This document shows, one piece after another, positions 1 to 24,544 of a stretch of 64,000 nucleotides of DNA (positions are counted from its first letter, which is position 1; every line of letters begins with the position of its first letter). A model generated the notes under the pieces. That model made no database searches. It had not been told where the DNA came from and saw nothing but the letters and a program-made list of their open reading frames with translations. Source of the DNA: Macrostomum hystrix (taxonomy: Eukaryota; Platyhelminthes; Macrostomidae); the NCBI GenBank assembly GCA_950097015.1, contig CATNEN010000003.1, positions 12,305,501-12,369,500 of the forward strand, written 5' to 3'. Made by a program: the position numbers and the translations under genes.

Positions 1-760
1 GTTTGAGACTTGCTGTTGTCGGTTTGGGACTGGCTGTTGTCGGTTTGGGACTGGCTGTTGTAGGTTTGGGACTGGCTGTTGTAGGGTTTGGGACTGGCTG
101 TTGTCGGTTTGGGACTGGCTGTTGTAGGGTTTGGGACTGGCTGTTTGTAGGTTTGGGACTGGCTGTTGTAGGGTTTGGGACTGGCTGTTGTAGGTTTGGG
201 ACTGACTGTTGTAGGTTTGGGACTGGCTGTTGTAGGTTTGGGACTGGCTGTTGTAGGGTTTGGGACTGGCTGTTGTAGGGTTTGGGACTGGCTGTTGTAG
301 GGTTTGAGACTTGCTGTTGTCGGTTTGGGACTGGCTGTTGTCGGTTTGGGACTGGCTGTTGTAGGTTTGGGACTGGCTGTTGTAGGGTTTGGGACTGGCT
401 GTTGTCGGTTTGGGACTGGCTGTTGTAGGGTTTGGGACTGGCTGTTTGTAGGTTTGGGACTGGCTGTTGTAGGGTTTGGGACTGGCTGTTGTAGGTTTGG
501 GACTGACTGTTGTAGGTTTGGGACTGGCTGTTGTAGGTTTGGGACTGGCTGTTGTAGGGTTTGGGACTGGCTGTTGTAGGGTTTGGGACTGGCTGTTGTA
601 GGTTTGGGACTGGCTGTTGTAGGTTTGGGACTGGCTGTTGTAGGTTTGGGACTGGCTGTTGTAGGGTTTGGGACTGGCTGTTGTAGGTTTGGGACTGGCT
701 GTTGTAGGTTTGGGACTGGCTGTTGTAGGGTTTGTTGGACTGACTGTTGTAGGGTTTGGG
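1..760. repeat. Minisatellite, ~21-22 bp unit, with 301-bp higher-order repeat
   Basis: The unit is close to GTTTGGGACTGGCTGTTGTA. The blocks starting at 1 and at 302 are near-identical over about 275 bases and share rare variants (GAGACTTGC, GACTGACTG), so a 301-bp block was duplicated on top of the short unit. It lies in the intron upstream of the FReD exon at 845. Open frames through it are by-products of the repeat. Confidence 0.95.
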
Positions 761-844
761 AGTTGATTGTTCTTCTGCATGCTAAATGCTTTAGTATTGT
801 TATGAAAATTCAAGCTGGCCCATAAATAATATTTTTTAATCCAG

Positions 845-2089
845 ATGTCAGCAAATCAAAGAGGCAATCGATACCGATCCTGAGGAGCTCTGGCGCTCCA
901 TTAAATTTTCCCTGCAAGCAAAAATTAATGGCCGTCTAGTTCGCTTTGATGGTCTTCAAGCAGTAAATTTGCCAGAGTTTTCCTGCAAGCCCAGAGCCTG
1001 GACTGTGTTTCAAAGGCGTGTTGACGGCAATCTGTCGTTTGTTCAGAATTGGAACGCCTACGTTAATGGCTTTGGTAGCCCGGACACCAACTATTGGATG
1101 GGTGAGCTGCTCAGTGGGCTGTTGCACTTCAAGGCTGCGATTGGATTGGTTGAGACGGCTGGGGTTGGCTCTCGATTTGCTGATAGGGCTGTGGTTGGCT
1201 CTTTCGATTGGCTGATAGGGCTGGGGTTGGCTCTCGATTGGTTGATTGGGCAGGGGTTGGCTCTATCGATTGGCTGATAGGGCTGGGGTTGGCTCTCGAT
1301 TGGCTGATAGGGCTGGGGTTGGCTCTCGATTGGTTGATTGGGCAGGGGTTGGCTCTATCGATTGGCTGATAGGGCTGGGGTTGGCTCTCGATTGGCTGAT
1401 AGGGCTGGGGTTGGCTCTCGATTGGTTGATTGGGCAGGGGTTGGCTCTATCGATTGGCTGATAGGGCTGGGGTTGGCTCTCGATTGGCTGATAGGGCTGG
1501 GGTTGGCTCTCGATTGGTTGATTGGGCAGGGGTTGGCTCTATTGATTAGCTGATAGGGCTGCGGTTGAAAGATGATTTTAATGGGATTTCGGTATCGGGT
1601 TTACTGTTTCACTTTCTTTTATGCATCATAACACAAGGTCTAAACAAATTGTTCGTCATGACGGCAACTTCAACGAAGAGCAGTTACCACGAGACCGCCC
1701 GATGCAGACTTCGCGTAGAACTGCGCGACTTCAATGGCACCACTTACTGGGGTGAGTACGGCCACTTCCAGGTGCTGGATGCGGCTCATAATTATCGCCT
1801 GAGACTGGGCCAAGCGTTGGGCGGCTCTCAACTGAGCGGCTTTGTCGACGTACACAATGAGTCACCATTCAGCACCTACGATAGGAAGCACGACCGACTG
1901 CCTGGCGACTCGTGCTCACAACTGTATGGATACGGCGGATGGTGGTACGGAGCCTGTCACCACGTCAACCTCAACGGAGCCTACCTTACAGACGAGAGTG
2001 TCACGGATAACCCTATTTATGCTTCGTTTCGTTTCGCTAGCAAATTTGTGCCCGTGAAATTCACCGAGATGAAGTTTAAATGTCCATAG
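845..2089 (+). CDS. Fibrinogen-related domain (FReD) protein, last two exons
   Basis: Exons are 845-1101 (enters in phase 2 after an AATCCAG acceptor, leaves in phase 1 at GTGAGC) and 1638-2089 (acceptor ACACAAG, stop TAG). Joined, they encode most of a fibrinogen C-terminal globe: WTVFQRRVDG, NWNAYVNGFGS, YWMGG at the splice junction, CRLRVELRDFNG, then the diagnostic GGWWYGACHHVNLNG with paired Cys, ending in EMKFKCP. Known FReD proteins (ficolins, tachylectins, angiopoietin-like and FREP proteins) are secreted and bind carbohydrate or receptors. The N-terminus and signal peptide lie upstream of the window. The segment before the fibrinogen core resembles no domain I recognise. The intron holds the minisatellite at 1145-1555. 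The specific subfamily cannot be named. Confidence 0.9.
1145..1555. repeat. Minisatellite, ~30-bp unit in 92-bp higher-order repeat
   Basis: Units contain GGCTGATAGGGCTGGGGTTG and alternate with TTGATTGGGCAGGGG variants. Three-unit blocks of 92 bp repeat almost exactly (about 1246 and 1338). It sits inside the intron between the two FReD exons. Confidence 0.95.
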
Positions 2090-2272
2090 TTGTTTGATTT
2101 CGCAATTTTGGTTCAATTTGGGTGTCAAAAAGGCGCCAAAATCACTTCTCATTTCGAATGAATTCTTGCTCTTGATACGCGCATTATATCGCCAAACAAA
2201 AACTATGACTTTGGCGGATTATGATTACTGTAAGTAATGTCCATCATTATTAACATTTTAATTGAAAAAAAT

Positions 2273-2278
2273 AATAAA
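2273..2278 (+). promoter_or_regulatory. Candidate polyadenylation signal of FReD gene
   Basis: AATAAA lies 184 bases after the FReD stop codon in AT-rich sequence. It is the first canonical hexamer downstream of the gene. Confidence 0.45.
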
Positions 2279-2544
2279 ATGAAATAGTATTTTTTTATAA
2301 TTGAATATATAATTTATATATTATATAATTATTAAAATCCAGTTAAATTTAAAGAAAGTAAATAATTAAACTTAGTTTACAAAATTTAATTACATTTTAA
2401 TTCGTATCGCAAACAGCAAACACATTGATTTTTACGTACATTTTGAGATATATGAGATATTGAGAAATATTTAAGATATTCAATCACCTTCAATCACCAT
2501 GAATACAAGTGCAAATATATATTTTCTGAATAAACGAGTACCTA

Positions 2545-2880
2545 AATCTGCACCACCGGGGAGAGGTTGTCAGAGCAGTTAACGCAGTAGCCTAGCTTTT
2601 GCACCGAGGTCCCTGAGTTCGATTCCGCGGCGAGGCCACGTTCATTTGGGCACAGCCACGGAGAGAAGGCTTGGGGGCTTGTCGTGCAATTTACGCCCTT
2701 GAGGGCCAACCTCCGAGGCACAATGAGAGTGTACACTGCCTGAAGATGAGAAAGTCAGGGCAGATGTACACACCTGTGTAAGCGTGTGCTCAGGAGCCAG
2801 CGAAATGGGCAGAATTGCCTCCTCACTGGCTGCGGGTCTATTACCAAATTAAGTGCCATTGCCCACAACCCTTCTGCATT
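2545..2880 (+). mobile_element. tRNA-derived SINE, family 1
   Basis: The head resembles a tRNA with an A-box-like GTCAGAGCAGTTAACG and a B box GAGTTCGATTCC. It is followed by a body containing GAGGCCACGTTCATTTGGG, GGGCCAACCTCC and GAGTGTACACTGCC. Related copies, all in the opposite orientation, are at 12000, 34528 and 36890, which identifies it as a dispersed RNA polymerase III retroelement. It is not a functional tRNA because no closed acceptor stem is present. Confidence 0.8.
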
Positions 2881-3144
2881 AGGTATTTCTATTTTTAATT
2901 ACTATTGGGTGGCTTATTGCTCAATAACTATTTTTTCAGAACTCTTATACGCGTACAAGCAAATAAATTAGCCAAGAAAAAATACACAAGGATTCATTTG
3001 TTTTATAATTGTTGAGTAATTAGTAATTTAAAGATTAAACGAAGACTTTAAAGAATGGAGTGGTAACTTTTCGACTCCGAAATGTAGCTGGTAACTTGTA
3101 TGATGACTGATATTGCTTAATTGATTGATATCGATTCCTTAATG

Positions 3145-3480
3145 CAGGGGTCGGCAAAATTATTAGCTAGCGGGCCAAAAGGAGAACCTAAGACGACAGC
3201 GGGCCGCATTGACTGTAGAAATATAAGAGAAATATATCAGAGATATGGAAGAGATGAGACAGAGGAGAGATGAGACAAGGGAGAGACGAGACACGGTAGA
3301 GATGACGCACGGGAGAGGTGAGACAAAGGAGAGATAAGGCACGGGAGAGACGAGACTCGGGGGAGATGAGACAGGGGAAAGATGAAACAGTATACTATAT
3401 TTGTCGGAAGGGGCAACGGGCCAGATTTGAAAGCTTTGAGGGCCGCATGTGGCCCGCGGGCCGGAGTTTGCCGACCCCTG
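3145..3480. mobile_element. hAT-type MITE carrying an internal 16-bp minisatellite
   Basis: The ends are perfect 14-bp inverted repeats, CAGGGGTCGGCAAA and its complement. They are flanked by an imperfect 8-bp duplication (CCTTAATG / CACTAATG, 6 of 8 identical), as expected for hAT elements. Subterminal sequence (GCGGGCC, GGGCCGCATGTGGCCCGCGG) is typical of this terminal type. The centre (about 3240-3390) is a degenerate GAGATGAGACACGGGA-like 16-mer array. The same 16-mer forms arrays at 30.7 kb and 51.3-54.4 kb, and the other end of the element recurs at 30930-30980. Confidence 0.85.
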
Positions 3481-3902
3481 CACTAATGCATTAGTTCACT
3501 CAACTGTCAACTTTGTACGAACTAAAAAGTACTTTATACCAAAGGTATGTTAAACAATAGTAGTAGCTTGAATATTTAGTTAGTCTGTGGCCTAAACTCA
3601 TAGCCTGAAACAAACTCGAAACAGTACGACTATAACGAGCAAGCAATGAAGCAATTAATTTGCACAAAAGTGCAGAGCCGTAACATACCAATTATGTTGT
3701 GGTTAGCGGGCGTGAAGCGCGTTTTAATCTATGGAATTCGACCATAGACAAAGACAGGCAATAGACAACAGCTGCCGTTAGTTTCAACCTCGCATCAACA
3801 CGCGTATGACCAGCTTTTTACGCAACTTCGTCAATTATTAAATTTTGCTTGATCAAGATACAATAATAATTTCAAAAGATTATTCCAAACAGAGCGCAAT
3901 GG
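3481..3902. other. No feature seen; probable 5' region of the next gene
   Basis: This is unique AT-rich sequence between the MITE and the start codon at 3903. I see no TATA box, exon or repeat that I can defend. Confidence 0.4.
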
Positions 3903-6347
3903 ATGCATAATTCCTTTGTATCTACAAGGATGCTAGATTTGATGATATTCGCTGTCACCAGCATTTTGATCGGCTTAGTCAGCTTATCTCTATTCATCGT
4001 CGCATTTTATCTTTATCGGCAGTCTAGAAGGGTTCCTTCAGCTCACGAATCGACTGAGGAGAGAGTGGCTCAAGAAACGTCAGCAGCTAAATTAAAATCA
4101 GGAGATTTCGCGGCGGCAGACATTCAAGCAGTTAAAAATGAAGAAGCTGAGTCAGAAACCAGCTCTAGTACCTGCGACTATTTCAACCAGGAGCTCCGGA
4201 AGAATAGACAGTCTATGATGCAGCAACAGATGAATAGCACTGGTTCCGAAGCCAGCCTGAGTGACTTATCTCCGGATTATTTGTACACCTGCAAGCTGTG
4301 TGGATCCTGCTGTGCTGGCGATGACCAGGTACGGGAACTTATGGGATTCTCTGTGTCATAATGTTTAGCGATAATTTTTTTATTGTAAACCAATCTCAGA
4401 CAATCCCAGACAGTTAACGATCTACCCAATCAGTTAACAATCTACCCAGACAGTTAACAATCTACCCAGACAGTTAACAATCTACCCAGACAGTAAATAA
4501 CCTACCCATTCAGTTAACACTCTACCCAGACAGTAAACAATCTACCCAATCAGTTAACAATCTACCCAGACAGTAAACAATCTACCCAGACAGTTAACAA
4601 TCTACGCAGCCAGTAAACAATCTACCCAGACAGTTAACAATCTACCCAGAAAGTTAACGATCTACCCAGACAGTTAACAATCTACCCAGACAGTAAGCAA
4701 TCTACCGAGTCAGTAAACAATCTACCCAGTCAATAAATAACCTACCCATTCAGTTAACAGTCTACCCATTCAGTTAACAATCTACACATTCAGTTAACAA
4801 TCTACCTATTCAGTTAGCAATCTACCCAGTCAGTAAACAATTTACCCAGACAGTAAACAATCTACCCAGTCAGTAAAAAATCTACTCAGTCTGTCAGTAA
4901 ACAAACTAAACATTCAGTAAATAATATACCCAGTCAGTCAGTAAACAATCTACCCAGACAGTAAACAATCTACCCAGACAGTAAACAATCTACCCAGCCA
5001 GTAAACAATCTACCCAGACAGTAAACAATCTACCCAGACAGTAAACAATCTACCCAGTCAGTCAGTAAACAATCTACCCAGTCAGTAAACAATCTACCCA
5101 GACAGTAAACAACCTACTCAGTCAGTCAGTAAACAATCTAAACATTCAGTAAACAATATAACCAGACAGTAAACAATCTACCCAGCCAGTAAACAATCTA
5201 CCCAGACAGTAAACAATCTACCCAGTCAGTAAACAATCTACCCAGACAGTAAACAACCTACTCAGTCAGTCAGTAAACAATCTAAACATTCAGTAAACAA
5301 TATAACCAGACAGTAAACAATCTACCCAGCCAGTAAACAATCTACCCAGACAGTAAACAATCTACCCAGTCAGTAAACAATCTACCCAGACAGTAAACAA
5401 CCTACTCAGTCAGTCAGTAAACAATCTACCCAGACAGTAAACAATCTACCCAGTCAGTAAACAATCTACCCAGACAGTAAACAACCTACTCAGTCAGTCA
5501 GTAAACAATCTAAACATTCAGTAAACAATATACCCAGACAGTAAACAACCTACTCAGTCAGTCAGTAAACAATCTAAACATTCAGTAAACAATATACCCA
5601 GACAGTAAACAACCTACTCAGTCAGTCAGTAAACAATCTAAACATTCAGTAAACAATCTACCCAGACAGTAAACAACCTACTCAGTCAGTCAGTAAACAA
5701 TCTAAACATTCAGTAAACAATATACCCAGACAGTAAACAACCTACTCAGTCAGTCAGTAAACAATCTAAACATTCAGTAAACAATATACCCAGTCAGTCA
5801 GTAAACAATCTAAACATTCAGTAAACAATATACCCAGTCAGTCAGTAAACAATCTACCCAGACAGTTAACAATCTATCCAGTCAGTAAACTAACTAAACA
5901 CTCAGTAAACAATCTACCCAGCCAGTAAAGTATTTTCAGTCAGTAAGTTGTCTACTTACAACTTTTAGACAGTATGAGTTTCGACAGACAGAAAATGAAA
6001 GACATTCACTTACAGCGAAGACTCAATCTATTTATGAAGTCATTGCGTGTGCAGCCAGTGGTGCAGTGCGAACACTCCGTAAGTCAATTTCTTAAAAAAA
6101 TTGTTTTTTCCAGCCTAGCCTCTCGGAAGGTGGCGCTGTATTCCAGATGTCGCCAATATCCATGGCACCTATGCGGCGAGCGGTTCGAGAACCAATAAGC
6201 CAGATGGAGGGTGTATTGGAGACATCAACATCCACGTCATCGTCTGGGAGAGCTCTGATGCCGACCAACTTGCACACAGTTGGCGATGTCACCAACGACA
6301 CTAAAGTGAAGGGCGACAGCGCACTTCAAATGGAGGAAGAAACCTAG
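3903..6347 (+). CDS. Small single-pass membrane protein, three exons (frame join uncertain)
   Basis: Exon 1 (3903-4328, donor GTACGG) encodes about 142 residues. It has a short N-terminus, one strongly hydrophobic segment (about residues 13-37) followed by basic YRQSRR, then an acidic/Ser-rich cytosolic tail ending in the Cys cluster CKLCGSCC. Two further exon-like blocks follow the intronic array: 5973-6078 (donor GTAAGT) and 6114-6347 (acceptor TTTTTTCCAG, stop TAG). Exons 2 and 3 join in frame as ...CEHS/PSLSEGG.... Exon 1 ends in phase 0 while exon 2 in that frame needs phase 2, so the 1-to-2 join is one base off. A missed mini-exon, an assembly error in the repeat or a frameshift could explain this. 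The start could also be the ATG at 3930. I do not recognise the family. Topology is predicted as type I or III with the tail inside. Confidence 0.55.
4395..5940. repeat. Minisatellite, ~20-bp unit, intronic
   Basis: The unit is CAGTAAACAATCTACCCAGA with many variants. The 3' half also shows a repeating composite containing CTCAGTCAGTCAGTAAACAA and TAAACATTCAGTAAACAA. It fills almost the whole intron between exon 1 and the next exon of the small membrane protein gene. The first part uses GTTAAC and the later part GTAAAC, so the array grew from subtypes. Confidence 0.95.
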
Positions 6348-6400
6348 GACCCTATAATAATGGGGACTAGAATATGTGGGAATACGAATAGAAAAAAAAT

Positions 6401-6406
6401 AATAAA
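6401..6406 (+). promoter_or_regulatory. Candidate polyadenylation signal of membrane protein gene
   Basis: AATAAA lies 54 bases after the stop at 6347, in A-rich sequence. Confidence 0.55.
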
Positions 6407-6507
6407 TTTCGTCATAATTTTATGTTCAATTATATGATATAATAGGAACTATGCAAAGAAAAAATAATAAGATTTAGCAATGTAATAATAGTAGCTATAT
6501 AATATAG

Positions 6508-7012
6508 TATTTGGTTTTCAGCTTCTATTTCAAACTAAGCAACGCCAGTTTCGTCCGCGAGACCGGCCTGCCCAAGATAGAGTAGATCAATTTCACAAAA
6601 TGTAACTTCTATTTCATTTCGTCTTGCATTTTTTCATCCAGCTTCAAACACTAAAATAGGCCATGATGTGCCTGTATTTTCAATATATATTTTTCACGTC
6701 TCAGGAAAGACACCAAGTGGGAGACTAACAACAAGAAGAGCTCGTATTGTCGCTCCAAAAATATTGGAGCTTTAAGAGCGGCTGGATGTGAAAGTGTCGG
6801 CGCCATACAATTAGCAGATTATTTATTTTTATGATTCTGTGATATGGGATGATGAATTCACAGGGCCATAAATCTCTCGACACTCGACAGAATTACTATA
6901 ATTGCATTGCGGCGGAGTCGGCGAAGATCAAAGGCAAGGACAAAGTCCGTATTTCACAGAGCGGACGAAATTGAAGTTACTTAGTTTGAAATAGAAGTTG
7001 AAAACCAATAGA
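6508..7012. mobile_element. MITE with ~45-bp terminal inverted repeats
   Basis: The left end begins TTGGTTTTCAGCTTCTATTT and continues CAAACTAAG...TTTCGTCCGC. The right end is its reverse complement with a handful of changes. The interior has no transposase frame, so it is non-autonomous. It lies just downstream of the membrane protein gene. The flanking duplication is unclear. Confidence 0.8.
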
Positions 7013-8303
7013 GCCTATTATTCAAAAGTATTTTAGCTTGATTCAAAAAGTGACAGAAGCGAATCTAAAAATGTAGGTTTAATTCAAGGTCATTCGGTCA
7101 TCAAGGATTTCAACTGCATCTGATCAATAAAGTTAACACATTATAAAACTTTGGCTCATGCTTGCCTATTAAACAATTTGAATAAGCATTACCTTTCCTG
7201 ATTGAATCGAACGACTACAATTGCGTCATTCTTTGATTTATTGATATTGATACAATTTCATATTTCTATATTAATTTTTACTGTATTCATTTGATTCGTA
7301 CTTTGATTTCCTTGTTAAAGTGAAACATGATTAGTAATAATTTTAAGCTAGTAGCTTAAGAGTTAAAAATGTTGAAGCGCAATAAATAAAATAGAAAATC
7401 TAAGGTCGTCGTTTATTATGCCACTAATTAATTTTTTGAACTAGCCTTGACGTTAATTGCCTCATTACCTTCGAATAACGAAATAATTAGCAAATAACTC
7501 TCAGGTAATTACAATTGGTAAATATTATTTTTAGATAACAGTACCCGAAAGTAAAAAACAACAAAATTTGAAACAAATGTCGAACAGGTTTTCTTTTTTT
7601 CAATTTTTGGGGTGCTTTTTTCAAGTCTTGCTTTATTTTTTTTTACTCTGTGCGCAATAAGGGCGTGAATAGGATCAGATCAAGTTGCTTTTTTATATTT
7701 AGTTTTGTACATAGGGACACTATAAATATGCATTCAACTCAACATTAGTTTGTTGTTGTAATCATACTTTAATATTCTAAACACCAATTTTACAGAGTCT
7801 GATAGTTAAATCATTGGTAATAATATATGAATAATATAGAAATTTGTCGAAATAAGACACTGAATTAGTGTTACTATTATTGTTTGCTGTTATTATTCAA
7901 CACACAGGGTCAGTCTATACAGTCAATACAGTCCTGTCACTATAGACTCTAATTTGTACTTGAATTTACATTTCATCAACAGTTTAGACACTTGTAACAA
8001 AGCAACTGACCAACTGAACTCAATTAAAGTCAAAAGAGTGCCAGACAAATTATTTTTAATCTCCAACAGATGATTAACCAGAGAATAGAAATATAAACTT
8101 TGGAAAGAAGTGAGATACCGACAGGTGGGGAGTAAACAGTTCGCTGACGCAACTAGCTTATGCGTATCAATCGATTTAGTAAAAAATAATATTATTAAGA
8201 AGAGAGCACTGGTTTTAACAGTGTAGTAGTAATAATAACAATAGTAGTTTTATAAACAAACGTACTTAACCGTTTAGCAGTTGGGAAAGACCCACTCACT
8301 GGC
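7013..8303. other. AT-rich spacer, nothing identified
   Basis: No reading frame, array or inverted repeat stands out on either strand in this 1.3-kb stretch. Confidence 0.5.
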
Positions 8304-8733
8304 TAACCCTGTAAAAAATTCGGCTGCTTCTTCGGCGGGTTTTTTGAGCAAAATAGGAGTGGAATCTACCAAAATCCCCCCCTATCTCGCAAGAGTTAAA
8401 GAAACCACCCAGGAAGCAGCCGATGTAACCGTAAATTGTGCGGAAACCGCAGAAGAATCACCCGAACTAGTGGCCCATGGGACAGCCAGAGAATTATTTA
8501 CGGGCGATTCCTCGGCGGTTTCTGAGCATGGAATCTTCTGAACTGGAGGATTCTTTGGGTGATTCCATTTCGCCACCAAGAAGGACCGAGAAAACGCCCA
8601 GTTGGGTAGATTCTAAGCATGGAATCATCCGATTGGTATATTTCCAGCGGTCGGCTGTTTCTTTTTCTGGAAACACCGCAGATTCCAACTGGAATCACCC
8701 AAAGAAACATCCCTATTCTTTAGCGGGAAATTA
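8304..8733. mobile_element. Foldback/MITE family F, copy 1
   Basis: This ~430-bp block is roughly 95% identical to 16673-17101. It starts CCCTGTAAAAAATTCGGCTG and ends near TAGCGGGAAATTAG, so the ends form a short inverted repeat (TTCCC...GGGAA). Inside, AAACCGC.GAAGAATCACCCG and CGGGCGATTCCTCGGCGGTTT are also inverted. There is no long coding frame, so it is non-autonomous. GC-richer than its surroundings. Confidence 0.8.
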
Positions 8734-9501
8734 GTTTTACGTGGATCATATTGAGTATATTACTCAGAGAAAATTAGTTTTCTTATGTGTGCTGATATTA
8801 CATATGGTTTGCATTGCTTCAATAAGGTGAATAACTAACTACTTTTGTTACTACTACTACTACTAGTACTACTACTGGTGCGACTACTACAAGTAATATA
8901 AAAGGAGAGAAGAGAGAAGAGTAATCGCAGTGATAGCGGCTATCATGTGTTCTGTATGATTTGCGAAGCATCGAAATAAAAACAGGACAAAAAACAGAAA
9001 GAAGAAACCAACCAACGGATAAACAAACGGCAAATAAGCAAGCGAGAAAACACAACTACACACAAACAAGCGGAACACTGGGTAGGGCTATAGCAGTTTT
9101 AAGAAACGTTAGTGCTTTTGAAAATGTATGCGAAAATTAGTAATCAATAATTTACGGATTTGATGCAGCAAGAGAAGACTAAATGATAAAAAAACTGAAA
9201 AAAAACGCCGAAAGACCGGCAACAGACACATTTCAGTTATAACAAAACAAAAGAGGAATCGGCCGGTTGAGTAATGAACACCGAGAGTTCAGAGAGAGGA
9301 AAACAGCGGCACAATGAAATGAATAGGGAGCAACAACACTGGGATTTCATGCTTGGGCAGCGGGGAGGCTACAAAAGGCATGGTTATATTATGAATAACA
9401 AGCGTAGTAAAAAAAGACAGACAAAGGGGACGATTATTTTAGCCGGCAGTTGAAACTATGGGATTGAATCAATAGTGTGAATGTTTTCAAATTTTCTTTT
9501 A
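8734..9501. other. Probable 3' UTR and downstream flank of the PRRC2 gene
   Basis: The sequence follows the PRRC2 stop codon on the minus strand. A run of ACTACTACT-like trinucleotides lies near 8840-8890. No further exon or polyadenylation signal could be assigned with confidence. Confidence 0.4.
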
Positions 9502-22101
<12,600 letters not shown>

Positions 22102-22134
22102 TCTGCTGTGGGGCCTGCATTTGGATTTGCAACC

Positions 22135-24540
22135 CTAAAGGCAGACCAAAAGAAACTGGAACAGGAACAGGAGCATGATAGGTGTTTCTTCAGATAGCAA
22201 AAATATACAGCACACAATTTTTTTATATTTCTATATAACTAAGCTATAGACTACTGGTTATTGTGGCTTTTCTAAAAAGACGTCTAAAATTACAGTTTTT
22301 TCTGCAAACAAAGAAATTTGTTACATGGGAAAAACATTGTGTAACAATATTAAATTGTTACATTGTTACAAAAAGCAAATATTAAATGGATTGGATCATT
22401 GGATCACAACTCAACACATAAGAATTAAAGTAAGAATATTTTGTCTTGGTTATTTTACCTGGAACAAAAATATAAGCTAGTAATTATTTATATTTTCATC
22501 ATTTCATAATTACTGGCCCTATCCAAAATTTTCAACTTACAAGATGCAGACACTCATTCAAATATTTTTCTTATAACTTAAATAACCCTACAGATTTTGT
22601 TCCCATACAGCTATATTTTTGTTACTAGTTGTATGAGCTTCGCAATGCCTGTGGCAGATTATGGTCAACATAAATCAATTTGCAACAATATTGGTTTGAC
22701 CAAATTCAAAGATGTTAGCTTGGACCTAGATCACTAGTTTTTAGAAACATTTTCAACAAATTTACAGAATAGATATTTAAACTCACTTTTAACAAGTCAT
22801 TCAGAATTTCTAAAGACAGATATAGCCTTATCTGTAGATGGTATAGTATCTAGCCTAATTAAAAAGAATTTATAAAGAATTTCAAGGTGTGTACTATGAA
22901 CAAACATGTAGATACATGTGTTATGTGTACTATACAAAGTTCATGTTATGATCCTAGTATACCAATAGAGCAAACTTCTATATTACATAGCATCAAATAC
23001 CTAAACATATGGCAGAATATGCCAATACATAAATTATGCTACTTTAAAACATCAAAGAATGATTTTTTTGAATATATAGGGCTCAGATCCAAGGGTTATA
23101 AATGGTTGGAATAAATGTAGAACCTTTGTAGAATCTGGTATAAGACTAGGCTTACCTAAACTAATTTTATCAAGGCAATCTAGGATTTTGAAAATGTTTT
23201 AATCAATGTAGCAATTAAATTAAGTCGTTACATCAACATTTAAATTATTGGAAAGGAAATAAACAGACAGCTATATTTTTACATTATTATTATATATGGC
23301 CTAAAATGGTATTTTGCCCTATATTTAATTCCCTTTTACAATTTTACACTCTTACAAACTATTCTATAGAACTAAACAATAATAAAATGACAGCAATATG
23401 ACTAAGTGAATTGTCAATAGGTTTTCTTAATTGTGTTTATAACTTGGTAAAAATGGGCAACCCAAAAAGTTTTAAAAAAATATTTTTTCAACATTTGTGG
23501 TGCTGGTGTCTCTGGCCAGCATGCCACAGCCTTTGTGTTTGGCCAGTTTGTGTGGTGCGGCCTTGGTCCTCACCCTCCCACCATCCTGGCTCAGAGTGCC
23601 TGGTGCTGCCATCTGATTGGCTAGGTGCGGCATTGTGTGCCTATCCTACCCCAGCCCTGCATGGCTTTGCCCTCACGCCAATCAGCTCTTTGTAGCTTAG
23701 CCTGTCCACCCATCCTGTACATTCAGCCCTACCCCCCAGCATGCTATAGGCTTTATTTGTGCTCTGCCCCTGTCTGCCCCCTTGTTTGCCCTAGTGGTAT
23801 TGTTTTCTGCCCGTGCCAAAGATACCACTCGTGACCCCCCTCCCATTGATGTTCCAAAAGTGATTAATCTTAAAAAAAACCATTCAAATTACTAAATTCC
23901 TATTAAGTGAAATTACATGTTTCACAAAGTCAAACAATACTAAGAGTCTAAATTGTTTGAACTCTCTGAACATTTACTTTTGTCTACTGTATTCCTAAAT
24001 CTGTTGATCTTTGAAAAAAATCTATTAATTGACACTAAAATAAGTTAGAGTAACATTTTTGTATGATCTGCAATGAAATCCAAGATATTTCATGCCTGTT
24101 TTAATTTGAACCTGATTTTCTAAAAACTGTTTTGATGAAATTGAAATTTATAAAACTTTATTTTGATTAAACTTTTAAACAATTAAAGCAAAAATATCAC
24201 ACCAGATTATAATGCAGACAGTCACTTTTTTAAACTAGTTGAAATATTTTAACAACTTTGCATGTTACAATGATAAATAAAGGCAAACATTGCAACATGT
24301 GCTAATATGACTACTACAGCCATAAGATGTAGTAAAAAAAACAACCCACTTAAAAGTTTAAAATAACTTGTTTTACTATATTATTCTTAGAAAGACAAGT
24401 ATCGTTTTTTAACAATATCAAATGCTATTTATTCAGTGCATGTATAAGCCTAGCCCACTTGCTCTCTTGCACCTTTACAAGCTTTTTGACTTAACATATA
24501 AATATAGTTTATATTTACTAATAAAGTCAAAGTTAACTAC
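22135..24540. other. AT-rich upstream region of PRRC2 with a GC-rich island
   Basis: This is probably 5' UTR intron and promoter-proximal DNA of PRRC2, but no first exon could be placed. About 23490-23850 is abruptly C/T- and G-rich (GGTGCTGGTGTCTCTGGCC ... CCCCCTCCC) compared with both flanks and has no conserved frame. Nothing else is seen. Confidence 0.4.
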
Positions 24541-24544
24541 TTAG

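Noticed and set aside
1-760. Telomeric or subtelomeric repeat (GGGTTTGGG-like)
   Set aside because: The unit is 21-22 bp with a unique core, lies in an intron between FReD exons, and no canonical TTAGGG or similar tract is present.
4395-5940. CRISPR-like alternation of short repeats
   Set aside because: Units are contiguous 20-mers with no unique spacers, in an animal intron.
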